A DNA stretch of 64,000 nucleotides from Eubacterium sp. CAG:251 (GTDB taxonomy: Bacteria; Bacillota; Clostridia; Oscillospirales; Acutalibacteraceae). A program made the translations under genes and the position numbers. The stretch spans positions 33,051-97,050 of the forward strand of contig FR889155.1 in the NCBI GenBank assembly GCA_000436835.1, given 5' to 3'. The notes beneath the pieces are model-generated. The model saw nothing but the letters and a program-made list of their open reading frames with translations. It was not told the origin of the DNA and searched no databases. Each line of letters begins with the position of its first letter. Position 1 is the first letter of the stretch. Below, one piece after another: positions 20,101 to 27,847 of the stretch.

Positions 20101-20301
20101 ATTGTTATTCTTGCTGCAAGCCAAACAAATGCACCGTTTTCTAAACTTGCAACGCCGACTTATGATGAGGTTGAAAAAAGGCCGTTTACCTTTAAACTCA
20201 ATTTAAAGGAGAAACTTCAGTACGTATATAATAAATGCGTATGGCAGCTTGGTGATAAGGACAATTTTATTAAGGATAACAATAAGGGTAAGGATTATTA
20301 A
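17116..20301 (+). CDS. GH38 family alpha-mannosidase
   Basis: A 1061-residue glycoside hydrolase of family 38. The N-terminal catalytic domain shows the zinc-binding HLDTVWSW (His13 and Asp15) and the nucleophile Asp126 in LPDCFGFGWALP; most relatives read D-x-F-G-H/Y-S here, so this site is slightly divergent. FHDDIPGTSC near residue 340 holds further zinc ligands, and beta-sandwich domains fill the rest. GH38 enzymes release alpha-mannose from N-glycans or oligomannosides. There is no signal peptide, so it acts in the cytosol on imported oligosaccharides. It pairs with the GH29 gene 11 bases downstream. The C-terminal 200 residues look like an added beta-rich domain. Exact linkage specificity cannot be told. 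Confidence 0.9.
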   Translation: MADKKIYTVATSHLDTVWSWDFETTVSKYIYNTLVDNFKLFEKYPTYKFSFEGSYRYELMEEYYPELFEKMKEYIKNGRWNVCGSAFENGDTNIPSPEALFRNILFGNSYFDEKFGKRSVDIYLPDCFGFGWALPTIERHANLIGFTTQKLAWGGAYGIPFDIGKWQGVGGSEVYASINPHDYYYTLKKLRDWDFVLNKFKENEKYDLNDTYIFHGIGDRGGAPEEKSVAFVEQEIKKNDNSNIKVIAASADEIYHDIEDKYTSEQKSKLPVWKNEFVMTNHGVGGYTSRSIGKRWNRRCEELADLSERGGVISSYLGLTDYNQKAINRSWKRFIAHQFHDDIPGTSCQRVYKRSWNDYAVSMNQFTNELEAFVSPVSSLMKTDFCSGIPVMVFNPVEAQRRGAVTVRLEDLQSAYVRVYDEKGREVKSQTSTLSDGTLELVFVADVESLGTRIYDVRLSDKPCCVKSDISINHDNMMENQKYIVTLNRKGNISSILDKELDEKEILKEPITLGLFNYTGSKDWPAWEMNYKEANKDADRIPNVVTVTVLEQGPARVSFKVIQQDKKSTFTNIVALTDGCDIVEVYSEIEWQSLRTLAKNKFSFTCENDKATFDLGLGAIERGNMTENLFEVPAQKWVDLTDKSGEFGVSVLSECKYGWDKYKDNTLRLTAIHTPKKNYRIDSMQSFMDLGLNRYSYAIFSHKGKAQSATQLEATKFVTPMTAYIATKHQGKLKTQYSFGEVSTNDVIIRAIKKAENSDEIVVRLNEGTNSEIENFTLTLGEGIESAREIYASEENKGNATVKDGKLITSFKPYEIKSFALKLKKSSLDTQKVESTPLDLPFDKNIITEKGQMGDFEYTIPNTLVPDEIMANGVRFDINKSNKNSLICSAQRIKLDKDKNRLVFLCASMAGDKTAEFILGDKKINKNVLSSFERFAAWDLYDFGETAYMKKGKIGYEFTHCLKNGEVQYAKIMYFYLVEFDLNGENEITLPNDNDIVILAASQTNAPFSKLATPTYDEVEKRPFTFKLNLKEKLQYVYNKCVWQLGDKDNFIKDNNKGKDY

Positions 20302-20312
20302 AAGGGGAAAAT

Positions 20313-21695
20313 ATGGCTAATAATTTTGATAAAAACTGGACTACTGTCAATAATAACTATCCGCTTAACGATAAAGAGGTTGAAAGATACATCTCCGTTA
20401 AGCCGAGTGATAATCAGCTTGCCTTGGTTGATAAACCGTTTTATACCTTTATGCACTTTGGTATGAACACCGCTACTGACAGAGAGTGGGGAGCAGGCGT
20501 TGAAAAGGCGACGGATTTCACAATTAAGTCGATAGATGCAAAGCAGTGGGTTGAAACCGCTAAATCTGCGGGTGCAACGGGTGTTATTTTAACTTGTAAG
20601 CATCATGACGGCTTCTGCCTTTGGCCAAGTGAATATACGTCATTTTGCGTAAAAAATTCATCTTATAAAGGTGATATCGTTAAAGAAGTATCAGATGAAT
20701 GTCATAAGCAGGGTATGGACTTCGGCGTTTATCTTTCTCCTTGGGATATGCACGATGAACGTTACGGAACTGACGCATATAACGATTATTTTTGCAATCA
20801 ACTTACCGAGCTTCTCACCAATTACGGCGAGATTTTCGAGGTTTGGTTTGACGGCGCTAAGGGCTCAAACGCTAAGAAATTTGAATACGATTGGCAAAGA
20901 TATTACGACCTTATCCGTAAACTTCAGCCAAAAGCCAATATTGCTATTTGCGGTCCTGATATCCGCTGGGTAGGCAATGAGGGCGGTAAGTCAAGAAAGA
21001 GCGAATACAGCGTTGTTCCTTGCGCTTTGAGAGAGGCTGACAGGATTATGGCTTTGAGCCAGCAGGACGAAAATCAGGCTTCATCTCTTCAAAAATATAA
21101 CCAAATGGACGAGGATTTAGGCTCAAGAAAAATTCTTGAAAAAAATGCTTATATCTGTTGGTTTCCTGCCGAGGTTGACGTATCAATCCGTAAGGGTTGG
21201 TTCTTCCACGAAAAGGATAACAGAAACTCAAAAAGTGCTAAAAAGCTTTTTAAAATCTATCTTAATTCAGTTGGTAATAACTGCACACTCCTTCTTAATA
21301 TTCCGCCGACTCCACAGGGCGAAATACATAAAAAGGACGCTAAAAATCTTAAAAAGCTCGGCTCAATGATTAAGAATATCACTGCAAATCCTATTGTTTA
21401 TAACGAACTCGGTGAACTTACAAAGGACAACGGTGTTCTCGATTTTGACTTTAACGATACACGTAAGGTTAAATATGTGGTTTTGCAGGAGGATATCACA
21501 AAGAGCCAGCGTGTTGAGCTTTTCGACCTCTATATCAAAAAGGCAAACGGTAAGTATAAGCGTGTATACAAAGGCACGGTTATCGGCTCGAAAAAGATTA
21601 TTAATCTTAAGGGCAAAAAGGCAAAGGGTATCCGCTTCGTTATTCGCCAAAGCCGCTCAAACCCGGTTATTAAATCAATCGGAATATATGAATAA
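20313..21695 (+). CDS. GH29 family alpha-L-fucosidase
   Basis: A 460-residue retaining alpha-L-fucosidase of family 29. The catalytic (beta/alpha)-barrel has FMHFGMNTATDREW near the N-terminus, CKHHDGFCLWPS, and the nucleophile Asp180 in EVWFDGA. A C-terminal beta-sandwich (about residues 370-460, Lys-rich) resembles a discoidin-like carbohydrate-binding module. No signal peptide is present, so the enzyme is cytosolic. AAAGGGGAAA precedes the ATG, and the gene is 11 bases after the GH38 gene, which suggests joint breakdown of fucosylated, mannose-containing host glycans. No transporter is encoded nearby. Confidence 0.92.
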   Translation: MANNFDKNWTTVNNNYPLNDKEVERYISVKPSDNQLALVDKPFYTFMHFGMNTATDREWGAGVEKATDFTIKSIDAKQWVETAKSAGATGVILTCKHHDGFCLWPSEYTSFCVKNSSYKGDIVKEVSDECHKQGMDFGVYLSPWDMHDERYGTDAYNDYFCNQLTELLTNYGEIFEVWFDGAKGSNAKKFEYDWQRYYDLIRKLQPKANIAICGPDIRWVGNEGGKSRKSEYSVVPCALREADRIMALSQQDENQASSLQKYNQMDEDLGSRKILEKNAYICWFPAEVDVSIRKGWFFHEKDNRNSKSAKKLFKIYLNSVGNNCTLLLNIPPTPQGEIHKKDAKNLKKLGSMIKNITANPIVYNELGELTKDNGVLDFDFNDTRKVKYVVLQEDITKSQRVELFDLYIKKANGKYKRVYKGTVIGSKKIINLKGKKAKGIRFVIRQSRSNPVIKSIGIYE

Positions 21696-21722
21696 TTAAG
21701 ATTTTGCGTATTAATACAATGT

Positions 21723-21790
21723 GGGAGCGAACATTGTTCGCCTCATTATTCGATTATATAATTATACAACTGTATAAATTTGTATAATCG
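21723..21790. repeat. GCGAAC hairpin and an adjoining A+T-rich inverted repeat
   Basis: Two hairpins lie in the 182-base gap after the GH29 gene. The first, GCGAAC-ATT-GTTCGC at 21727-21741, matches copies at 43297 and 44745 and so belongs to a dispersed family in this chromosome. The second spans 21751-21790, with outer arms CGATTATA and TATAATCG and an alternative inner pairing ATACA/TGTAT. Neither has a following T run long enough for a classical terminator on the + strand, though they could stabilise the 3' end of the glycosidase mRNA. Confidence 0.6.
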
Positions 21791-21837
21791 AAATACTTAA
21801 AGTTTATAATTAGTTTAGCCTCTTTTATTTTTTTGCG

Positions 21838-21846
21838 TGCTATAAT
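21838..21846 (+). promoter_or_regulatory. Extended -10 promoter of the 21878 gene
   Basis: TGCTATAAT is a consensus TGn-extended -10 box 32 bases before the ATG at 21878. No good -35 box is found 16-18 bases upstream, which extended -10 promoters can do without. GGGAGG serves as ribosome binding site. Confidence 0.5.
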
Positions 21847-21877
21847 TAAGACGTGATAAATAAGGGAGGCTTTAATT

Positions 21878-22576
21878 ATGACTGAAACATTTAAAAAAGA
21901 TGATTTTGTTCAGGAAAAATCGCAAGAAAAAGGCGAGTACGCCGAGGGTTTGTGTTTTGACAAGATTGTTTGGATTTTTATGATTAGCTGTATTGTGGGC
22001 TTTCTTGTCGAAACGCTTTGGTGCCTTATTAAGCACGGTTATATTGAATCACGTCAGTCGCTTGTTTGGGGGCCGTTTTCCGTTGCTTACGGTATGGGCG
22101 CAGTCGTTTTGACACTTGCGCTTTATAAGGTTAAGGACGCACCGCTTTGGAAGGTCTTTTGTCTTTCATTTGTTGTCGGCACAGTGACTGAATATATTTG
22201 CTCATTAGGTCAGGAAATAGTTTTCGGCTCTGTTGCGTGGGATTACAGCAAAATGCCGCTTAATATCAACGGCAGAGTATGCTTTCTTTATTCCTGCTTT
22301 TGGGGGCTTTTGGGAATACTTTGGATTAAGGCAATTTATCCTATAATGTCAAAGGTTATTGAAAAAATTCCGGTTAAGCTCGGCAATGTTATTATGTGGA
22401 CTTTTATAGTATTCTTTATTTTTGATTCCTTTGTTTCTGCCACGGCAGGACTTAGAATGGATAAGCGTGACGCAGGTCAGGCGCCTAATAATGTTTATGA
22501 GCAGTTTCTTGATAATCATTTTCCTGATGAGAGAATGAATGAGATATACGCAAATTCCCAAAAAGTAAACAAATAA
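21878..22576 (+). CDS. Putative ABC-transporter type IV family membrane protein
   Basis: A 232-residue integral membrane protein that I recognise as the PF06541 family (named putative ABC-transporter type IV, CmpB-like), common in Clostridia. Segments of about 20 hydrophobic residues begin near residues 30, 65, 90, 135 and 170. The family signature is in the region VWGPFSVAYGMG and YICSLGQEIVFG...WDYS. A charged, soluble C-terminus follows. It has no ATPase partner here, and the family's transport role is unproven. It stands alone between the GH29 gene and the cobalamin riboswitch, with its own promoter. The function remains unknown. Confidence 0.75.
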   Translation: MTETFKKDDFVQEKSQEKGEYAEGLCFDKIVWIFMISCIVGFLVETLWCLIKHGYIESRQSLVWGPFSVAYGMGAVVLTLALYKVKDAPLWKVFCLSFVVGTVTEYICSLGQEIVFGSVAWDYSKMPLNINGRVCFLYSCFWGLLGILWIKAIYPIMSKVIEKIPVKLGNVIMWTFIVFFIFDSFVSATAGLRMDKRDAGQAPNNVYEQFLDNHFPDERMNEIYANSQKVNK

Positions 22577-22645
22577 AAACGTAGCGCTGCCGTGTCGGCG
22601 CACCGCAATAAAAAATCGAGTTGCCTTTTATTACGTTTACAAATA

Positions 22646-22674
22646 TTGACAAATACTGCACTGCAAGATATAAT
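22646..22674 (+). promoter_or_regulatory. Consensus sigma-A promoter of the riboswitch transcript
   Basis: TTGACA at 22646-22651 and TATAAT at 22669-22674 are separated by exactly 17 bases, a perfect housekeeping promoter. Transcription would start near 22681, just before the cobalamin riboswitch. The strength of the core promoter implies that control is exerted downstream, by the RNA. Confidence 0.85.
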
Positions 22675-22689
22675 AAAACAAATCTGATA

Positions 22690-22988
22690 TACATAGGTTT
22701 TTATATTTGTTTTGAATATAAAATTAAAAGGGAATCCGGTGCGAATCCGGAGCAGTCCGAACCTCTACCGTATTTGCTGACGAGAAATATTCGCTAAAGG
22801 CGGCCATTGCTCTTTTGAGTGAGAAGGTTTATTTTAAGGTTGAAGCATTAGCCGGGAGACCTGCCGTGTATATGGTTTTTGCAGTGCTTTAGGTTGGAAG
22901 TCGGCAATATTTAACTTATGGGATAACTATGCCCGTATGCTTTTTGCGATACAATTTTTATGCACTGTTTTAAACGGTGCATTTTTTT
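22690..22988 (+). promoter_or_regulatory. Cobalamin (B12) riboswitch with terminator platform
   Basis: The leader has the conserved aptamer core GGGAATCCGGTGCGAATCC at 22730-22748, followed by the CnGnCC-like AGCAGTCC, and a clear B12 box GCCGGGAGACCTGCC at 22851-22865 near the 3' side. An intrinsic terminator at 22959-22988 precedes the gene. GCAGTGC near 22878 can pair with the 5' arm of that terminator and so could act as antiterminator. This fits a transcriptional OFF switch: bound adenosyl- or other cobalamin would favour termination. The controlled gene is the secreted FN3 protein at 23014. Confidence 0.88.
22959..22988 (+). terminator. Intrinsic terminator of the cobalamin riboswitch
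   Basis: ATGCACTGT and ACGGTGCAT pair over a short loop, with one G-T pair, and seven T residues follow. It lies between the B12 box and the ribosome binding site of the secreted protein, as expected for a riboswitch expression platform. Confidence 0.8.
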
Positions 22989-23013
22989 ATGCTCTAAATT
23001 GAAAGGAGAAAAG

Positions 23014-25350
23014 ATGAAAAAATCAATTACAAAGGCTTTGGCAGTTTTTATGTCGCTTATGCTTGTACTTATGAGTGCATTTCCTGCTATGGCTGAAAAT
23101 TCAAGCGAGGTTGAGGCGTACCTTAACAGCACATACGCAAAGGCAATCGACCCTTACGGCAGCCTTAAAAAAGATAATGAGGGCAGATATATTATCCCTC
23201 TTTCCAAAACAAGTGTTTCTCTTAAAAAGGACACGTCATCAAAGCTTTATACTTCCTCTTGGAGTTCAAGCGACGATACTTATGCAAAGGTGACAAACAG
23301 CAGCTATTCCGCTTCTGCAAAAATCACTCATCCGTCATATAATGAAGGTGCTAAGGTTGTTACTCTTACTCTTAAAATATTAGATAAAACCGACGGCAAA
23401 ACTGTTTTAGGAACAAGAGATTATGTTCTTTATATTGAAACAAAACTTGCTACTTATTCTCTTGACGTAACTGCTAAGAATGAAAAAGGCGAAATTATTG
23501 ACAACGCAAAAGTCAGTGTTTTTGACAGTCGTAATATTGAACAAAATCCGTCGTCACTCAGCGCTAATACCGAATACACTCTTACCGTTTCGGCTTTGGG
23601 ATATGTTCGTGACGTAAGAAAAATTACTTTAACTCAAAATACTAAACTTGATGTTATATTAAAAGAGGGCGCAACAGTTGATTTTACCGTTAAACTTGCA
23701 ACGGGAGCTAAAACGGATTACGCTACCTTAAAAGTAACGTCAGCAGACGGCAGTCAAACATATTCTCCGATAGAGGACGAATACGGCTATGAAACCTCGC
23801 AGTTTGAGCTTACCCCCGGCGAATATAAATACTATGCAACTTATCAAAGTGGCAGTCAAACGGCAGCGGGTACATTTACTGTCGCAGAGGGTACAAAGTC
23901 ACTTAATATAACGGTAAATCTTAAATATACCGAATATAAGGTTAAATTTGACGTTACACCCGAAAATGCAAAAATCACACTTAAAAAGAACGGCTCAAGC
24001 GGCGCTTACGGCGACGAAATTTTGCCTGATGAAAACGGATATTATACTATTGTTTACGGTCAATACCGTTATACCGTCGAAGCAGAGGGATTTATTACTG
24101 TAAGTAAGACGTTTAATGCTACCGATACATCTCTTAAAAATAATAACTATGTAATTACCGTTAAACTTGACTCGCTTTATGATTCACTTCTTAATAAAGC
24201 AGACGATTATCTTTTTGCTCAGTCGGGCGACGGAATGATGATGACTGAATTTTCAGGCGTTCATACAGACGGCGATTTCGGTTACGTTTCTGACGTTGAC
24301 TCCGATTATCAAGATACAAACGTTATTGAAACAGTTGAAGAAAAAATTAATTCAAATGTAAAATCCGATGAAAAAATCACGGTTAAATTAAACGCCGTTA
24401 AAAATATTGACGGTGACGATGATAATACAGTTATTTTCAAAAACGGCAATATCTATTATAACGGCGTTGATTCTTCAAATTATGACGAAGATTTTTACGG
24501 CGCAGTTTACGACCTTTCACTTACTTTAACTTGCGGCGATAAGACTAAGGAAAGCGAGGTAAGAGTAGTAGTTCCTTATCATACGTATACAAGGCTTCAA
24601 AGACTTGACAGCGCTGCTCTTTATGCCGTAAACTTTGCAAATATTAAGGGCGAAAACAAGAGTGCAGCTGATGTTAATCGCAATCTTGATTTGATAAATA
24701 CTGCGGATTCGGATGAGTACAGCTACTATTCAATTTGCTCAAGCTGGGTATCCGATCACCCCGAAATTATTGATGCAAAAACAGGTAAGGTAACAAGACC
24801 TGAAAAGGATACTATGGTTAAACTTACGGTTAAAACATATTATTCAGCTTCGTTTGTTGAAGAAACAGATTTCTTCTTTGATCCGGGTCCTTTGGGCGAT
24901 AATGCGGCTTACAGAAGTGTAAGCGTTATTGTTAAGGGTACAAAGCAGGACGAGGTTAAGGATAGTGAACCTGCAACAAAGCCGAGCGAAAGTGCAACAA
25001 CTCCTTCAACAACTCAGCCTACAACAAAACCGAGCACAACTAAGAACACTGAGACGGTTAAGCCTAAAAAGACGTCGATTAAAAAACTCAGTAAAGGCAA
25101 AAAGAAATTTACCGTTACTTGGGCAAAAGTAAGTGGTGTTAAGGGATACCAAATTCAGTATTCTTCCGATAAAAAATTTAAAAAGAACAATAAGAGCGTT
25201 ACTGTTACTAAGCAAAAGACAACAAAGGCTACCGTTAAAAAACTTAAGTCTAAGAAAAAGTATTACGTTCGTGTTCGCACATACAAAACGGTAAACGGTA
25301 AAAAGATATATTCATCTTGGTCAAAAGTAAAAAGCGTAAAAACCAAGTAA
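23014..25350 (+). CDS. Secreted multi-domain protein with C-terminal FN3 domain, under B12 riboswitch
   Basis: A 778-residue exported protein. Residues 1-28 form a signal peptide ending AFPAMA. From about residue 135 there are repeated beta-sandwich segments resembling carboxypeptidase-regulatory or PEGA-like folds (DVTAKNEKGEIIDNAKVSV, then VKFDVTPENAKITLKKNG). An Ig-like stretch follows around SSWVSDHPEIIDAKTGKVT. A Thr/Ser/Pro linker near 650-680 leads to a fibronectin type III domain (KGYQIQYSSDKKF) of the kind common on Ruminococcaceae surface proteins. There is no LPxTG anchor. GAAAGGAG sets the ATG at 23014. Control by a cobalamin riboswitch suggests a part in catching or handling corrinoids, but I recognise no known B12-binding domain; that role is inference from regulation only. 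Confidence 0.8.
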   Translation: MKKSITKALAVFMSLMLVLMSAFPAMAENSSEVEAYLNSTYAKAIDPYGSLKKDNEGRYIIPLSKTSVSLKKDTSSKLYTSSWSSSDDTYAKVTNSSYSASAKITHPSYNEGAKVVTLTLKILDKTDGKTVLGTRDYVLYIETKLATYSLDVTAKNEKGEIIDNAKVSVFDSRNIEQNPSSLSANTEYTLTVSALGYVRDVRKITLTQNTKLDVILKEGATVDFTVKLATGAKTDYATLKVTSADGSQTYSPIEDEYGYETSQFELTPGEYKYYATYQSGSQTAAGTFTVAEGTKSLNITVNLKYTEYKVKFDVTPENAKITLKKNGSSGAYGDEILPDENGYYTIVYGQYRYTVEAEGFITVSKTFNATDTSLKNNNYVITVKLDSLYDSLLNKADDYLFAQSGDGMMMTEFSGVHTDGDFGYVSDVDSDYQDTNVIETVEEKINSNVKSDEKITVKLNAVKNIDGDDDNTVIFKNGNIYYNGVDSSNYDEDFYGAVYDLSLTLTCGDKTKESEVRVVVPYHTYTRLQRLDSAALYAVNFANIKGENKSAADVNRNLDLINTADSDEYSYYSICSSWVSDHPEIIDAKTGKVTRPEKDTMVKLTVKTYYSASFVEETDFFFDPGPLGDNAAYRSVSVIVKGTKQDEVKDSEPATKPSESATTPSTTQPTTKPSTTKNTETVKPKKTSIKKLSKGKKKFTVTWAKVSGVKGYQIQYSSDKKFKKNNKSVTVTKQKTTKATVKKLKSKKKYYVRVRTYKTVNGKKIYSSWSKVKSVKTK

Positions 25351-25379
25351 GATTTATTTGTGTTTAACGACGCAATAAA

Positions 25380-25412
25380 AAAGACAGCCTAATTTTTTAG
25401 GCTGTCTTTTGT
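25380..25412. terminator. Bidirectional intrinsic terminator
   Basis: AAAGACAGCCTAA pairs perfectly with TTAGGCTGTCTTT over a four-base loop, with T-rich sequence following and A-rich sequence preceding. It can end both the secreted-protein transcript (+) and the convergent radical SAM transcript (-). Confidence 0.9.
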
Positions 25413-25468
25413 TATATTCTTTTCTATTTAACTTCAAAATAAAATTCAACCCCGGCAAGCGTTTTTGA

Positions 25469-26347
25469 TTAACTTTCCCTCAACGCCTTGTTAATCGCAT
25501 TTAAAACTCTCTTTTTATCCGCTGACCAAAGCGGTGCAATCAAATCTTTTTTTGCTCCGTCACCCGTCAATCTGTGAATAACAATATCCTTTGGTATAAT
25601 TTTAACGCATTTTACAATAAGATTTATGTATTCGTCAAATTCAAGCGTTTTGAAAAGCCCTTTTTCATAATCCTTTGCAAGGTCTGTGCCGTCAATTACG
25701 TGCAAAAGCTGTAATTTAATTCCGTTCGCACCGCTTTCGCAAACGTATTTAACCGTTTCAAGCATATCGTTTTCACTCTCATTTGGAAGTCCTAAGATTA
25801 CGTGAACAACAACGTTTACACCTATTTTCTTTAAATCCCTTACTGCCTTATTATAAACGCTTAAATCATAGCCTCGCCTTATGTATTTTGCACTTTTTTG
25901 GTGAATGGTTTGTAACCCTAATTCGACGAAAACGGGCTTTATTTTGTTCATTTCATTAAGAAGTCTTAGCACGTCATCGCCTAAGCAATCCGGTCTTGTC
26001 GCAATTGAAAGCGCAACAATGTCAGGGTGATTAATTGCTTCCTCATATTTTTGCCTGAGTATTTCGACAGGCGCATACGTGTTTGTAAAGGCTTGAAAAT
26101 ATGCAATATATTTGCCGCTTTTTATTTTCTTTTCTACTTTTTTCTTGCCGCTTTCAATTTGCTCTGTTATGCTCATTTCTCTACTCTCGGCAAAATCTCC
26201 GCTTCCGCCTTTGGAGCAAAAAATACAGCCTTGCGTGCCTGCCTTTCCGTCACGGTTTGGGCAGGTGAAGCCGCCGTCTAAGCTGATTTTATATACCTTC
26301 TGACCGAATTTATCTTTTAAATACTTGTTAAAACTTAAATATTCCAT
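25469..26347 (-). CDS. TIGR01212 family (YhcC-like) radical SAM protein
   Basis: A 292-residue radical SAM protein of the YhcC/TIGR01212 family. The family N-terminus NKYLKDKFGQKVYKISLDGG precedes an unusual cluster-binding stretch CPNRDGKAGTQGCIFC, in which the first Cys is far from the Cys-x2-Cys pair, as is typical for this family. YFQAFTNTYAP and ATRPDCLGDDVL follow. Family members are widespread and of unknown function. The gene stands alone on the minus strand, convergent to the secreted protein and divergent from murT, so it is probably its own transcriptional unit. Confidence 0.88.
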   Translation of the reverse strand: MEYLSFNKYLKDKFGQKVYKISLDGGFTCPNRDGKAGTQGCIFCSKGGSGDFAESREMSITEQIESGKKKVEKKIKSGKYIAYFQAFTNTYAPVEILRQKYEEAINHPDIVALSIATRPDCLGDDVLRLLNEMNKIKPVFVELGLQTIHQKSAKYIRRGYDLSVYNKAVRDLKKIGVNVVVHVILGLPNESENDMLETVKYVCESGANGIKLQLLHVIDGTDLAKDYEKGLFKTLEFDEYINLIVKCVKIIPKDIVIHRLTGDGAKKDLIAPLWSADKKRVLNAINKALRES

Positions 26348-26414
26348 AGCTATACCTCATAATATAAAGTATATCATAAAATAATATTAATTAAAATAAA
26401 AATTGATATGGTTA

Positions 26415-26458
26415 TTGACTTGATATCGCCTTTAGTTTAAAATTGATTTGATATCAAA
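26415..26458 (+). promoter_or_regulatory. murT promoter with TTGATATC repeats
   Basis: TTGACT at 26415-26420 and TAAAAT at 26438-26443 are 17 bases apart, a good sigma-A promoter 34 bases before the murT ATG. TTGATAT occurs three times, at 26403, 26420 and 26448; the last is part of the perfect palindrome TTTGATATCAAA (26447-26458) just downstream of the -10 box. The palindrome is a candidate operator; the regulator is unknown. Confidence 0.6.
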
Positions 26459-26476
26459 CAGAAAAGGAAGAGAGAA

Positions 26477-27847
26477 ATGCGAGTTTTTTTAAGCTGTCTT
26501 GTTTGCAGAATTGTTACCTTTGTGTTGCATAAGCTTGGCAGGGGTGCAACCTCTATGCCCGGCAAGGTCGCACTCAAAGTCAAAAGAAATGTTTTAAAGG
26601 ATTTGTCTGAAAATACTAAGGTTATTGTAGTTACGGGTACTAACGGTAAAACCACGTCCTGCCGTATTCTTGAAGAGGGACTCAAAAAGGCAGGTAAGTC
26701 GTATTTTATCAATAAATCGGGCGCTAATCTTATCACGGGCGTTACCGCTTCGTTTATTATGAATTCAACAATCACGGGCAAATGCAAAAAGGATTATGCC
26801 ATTATTGAATGTGACGAAAACGCATTTAAAGAGGTTTCAAGATATATTCACTGCGACGTTATTCTTGTAACCAATGTTTTCCGTGACCAACTTGACCGTT
26901 ACGGCGAGGTTACCCATACATTAAATGCTATTAAGGAATCTGTTAAAAATCTACCTAATGCCATAGTTTGCCTTGATGCCGATTGCTCACTTACCTATTC
27001 AATGTCTAAGGAAATCCCGAATAAAATTATTACTTTCGGCGTTAATGTTCCTTTTGATAAGAATGCAAAAGCACCTGAAATCAGCGACGCTAAGTATTGC
27101 ATCTTTTGTAAGCACGAGTATGATTATACTTATCACACCTACGGTCACCTCGGCGGCTTTGTTTGCCCTAATTGCGGCTATAAAAGACCTCAGCCCGATT
27201 TTGCGGTTGAAAGCGTAGAGGAAATGAAAAACGACCACTCCGTTGTTGTTGCAAATCTTAACGGCGACAGAAATATAATCAGAGTTAATATCGGCGGCGC
27301 TTATAATATTTATAACGCTATCGGTTGTGCCGCTGCTCTTACCGCATTCGGCATTGATGAAAAAACCGTTATTGACGCTATTGAACATTTCAACGGCGCT
27401 TTCGGCAGAATGGAACATTTCAAAGCAGGCGATAATACAGTTAATCTTATTCTTGTTAAAAATCCGGCAGGCTTCAGCCAAACTATGAATTTCCTTAAAA
27501 ATATCGATGATGATTTTACCCTCATTCTTTCGCTTAACGATAATGCCGCAGACGGCAGAGATATAAGCTGGATTTGGGACGTCGATTTTGCCGGAATATT
27601 TGAAAAGGCTAATGTTAAAGAAATTTACGTTACGGGCAAGCGCTGTTATGATATGGCAGTTCGTGTTAAATATGAGGGCGTAGGAAACAGAGAAATTAAG
27701 ATTATTGAAAACGAGGATTATAATAAACTTGTTGATATTGCAACAAGTCAAGGCAGGGACGTTTATATTGTTCCGACTTATACCTCAATGATGGCTATGC
27801 GCCCAGTAATCGCTAAAAGACTTGGAGGTAAAGACTTTTGGGAATGA
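26477..27847 (+). CDS. murT: Lipid II isoglutaminyl synthase, amidoligase subunit MurT
   Basis: With GatD, MurT amidates the D-glutamate of lipid II to D-isoglutamine, needed for cross-linking in many Gram-positives. The 456-residue protein has a Mur-ligase ATP-binding domain (VVTGTNGKTTSCRIL near residue 51), then a characteristic four-cysteine zinc ribbon insertion at about 208-232 (CIFC and CPNCG), and a C-terminal DUF1727 domain from about 320 (ILVKNPAGFSQTM, LNDNAADGRDISWIWD). The start region is hydrophobic and may associate with the membrane. gatD overlaps its stop codon, confirming the pair. A large antisense frame inside it (26999-27751) is a shadow. Confidence 0.96.
   Translation: MRVFLSCLVCRIVTFVLHKLGRGATSMPGKVALKVKRNVLKDLSENTKVIVVTGTNGKTTSCRILEEGLKKAGKSYFINKSGANLITGVTASFIMNSTITGKCKKDYAIIECDENAFKEVSRYIHCDVILVTNVFRDQLDRYGEVTHTLNAIKESVKNLPNAIVCLDADCSLTYSMSKEIPNKIITFGVNVPFDKNAKAPEISDAKYCIFCKHEYDYTYHTYGHLGGFVCPNCGYKRPQPDFAVESVEEMKNDHSVVVANLNGDRNIIRVNIGGAYNIYNAIGCAAALTAFGIDEKTVIDAIEHFNGAFGRMEHFKAGDNTVNLILVKNPAGFSQTMNFLKNIDDDFTLILSLNDNAADGRDISWIWDVDFAGIFEKANVKEIYVTGKRCYDMAVRVKYEGVGNREIKIIENEDYNKLVDIATSQGRDVYIVPTYTSMMAMRPVIAKRLGGKDFWE

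Noticed and set aside
26999..27751. A 250-codon open frame on the minus strand
   Set aside because: It lies wholly inside murT on the other strand, has no ribosome site or domain, and arises from murT codon use.
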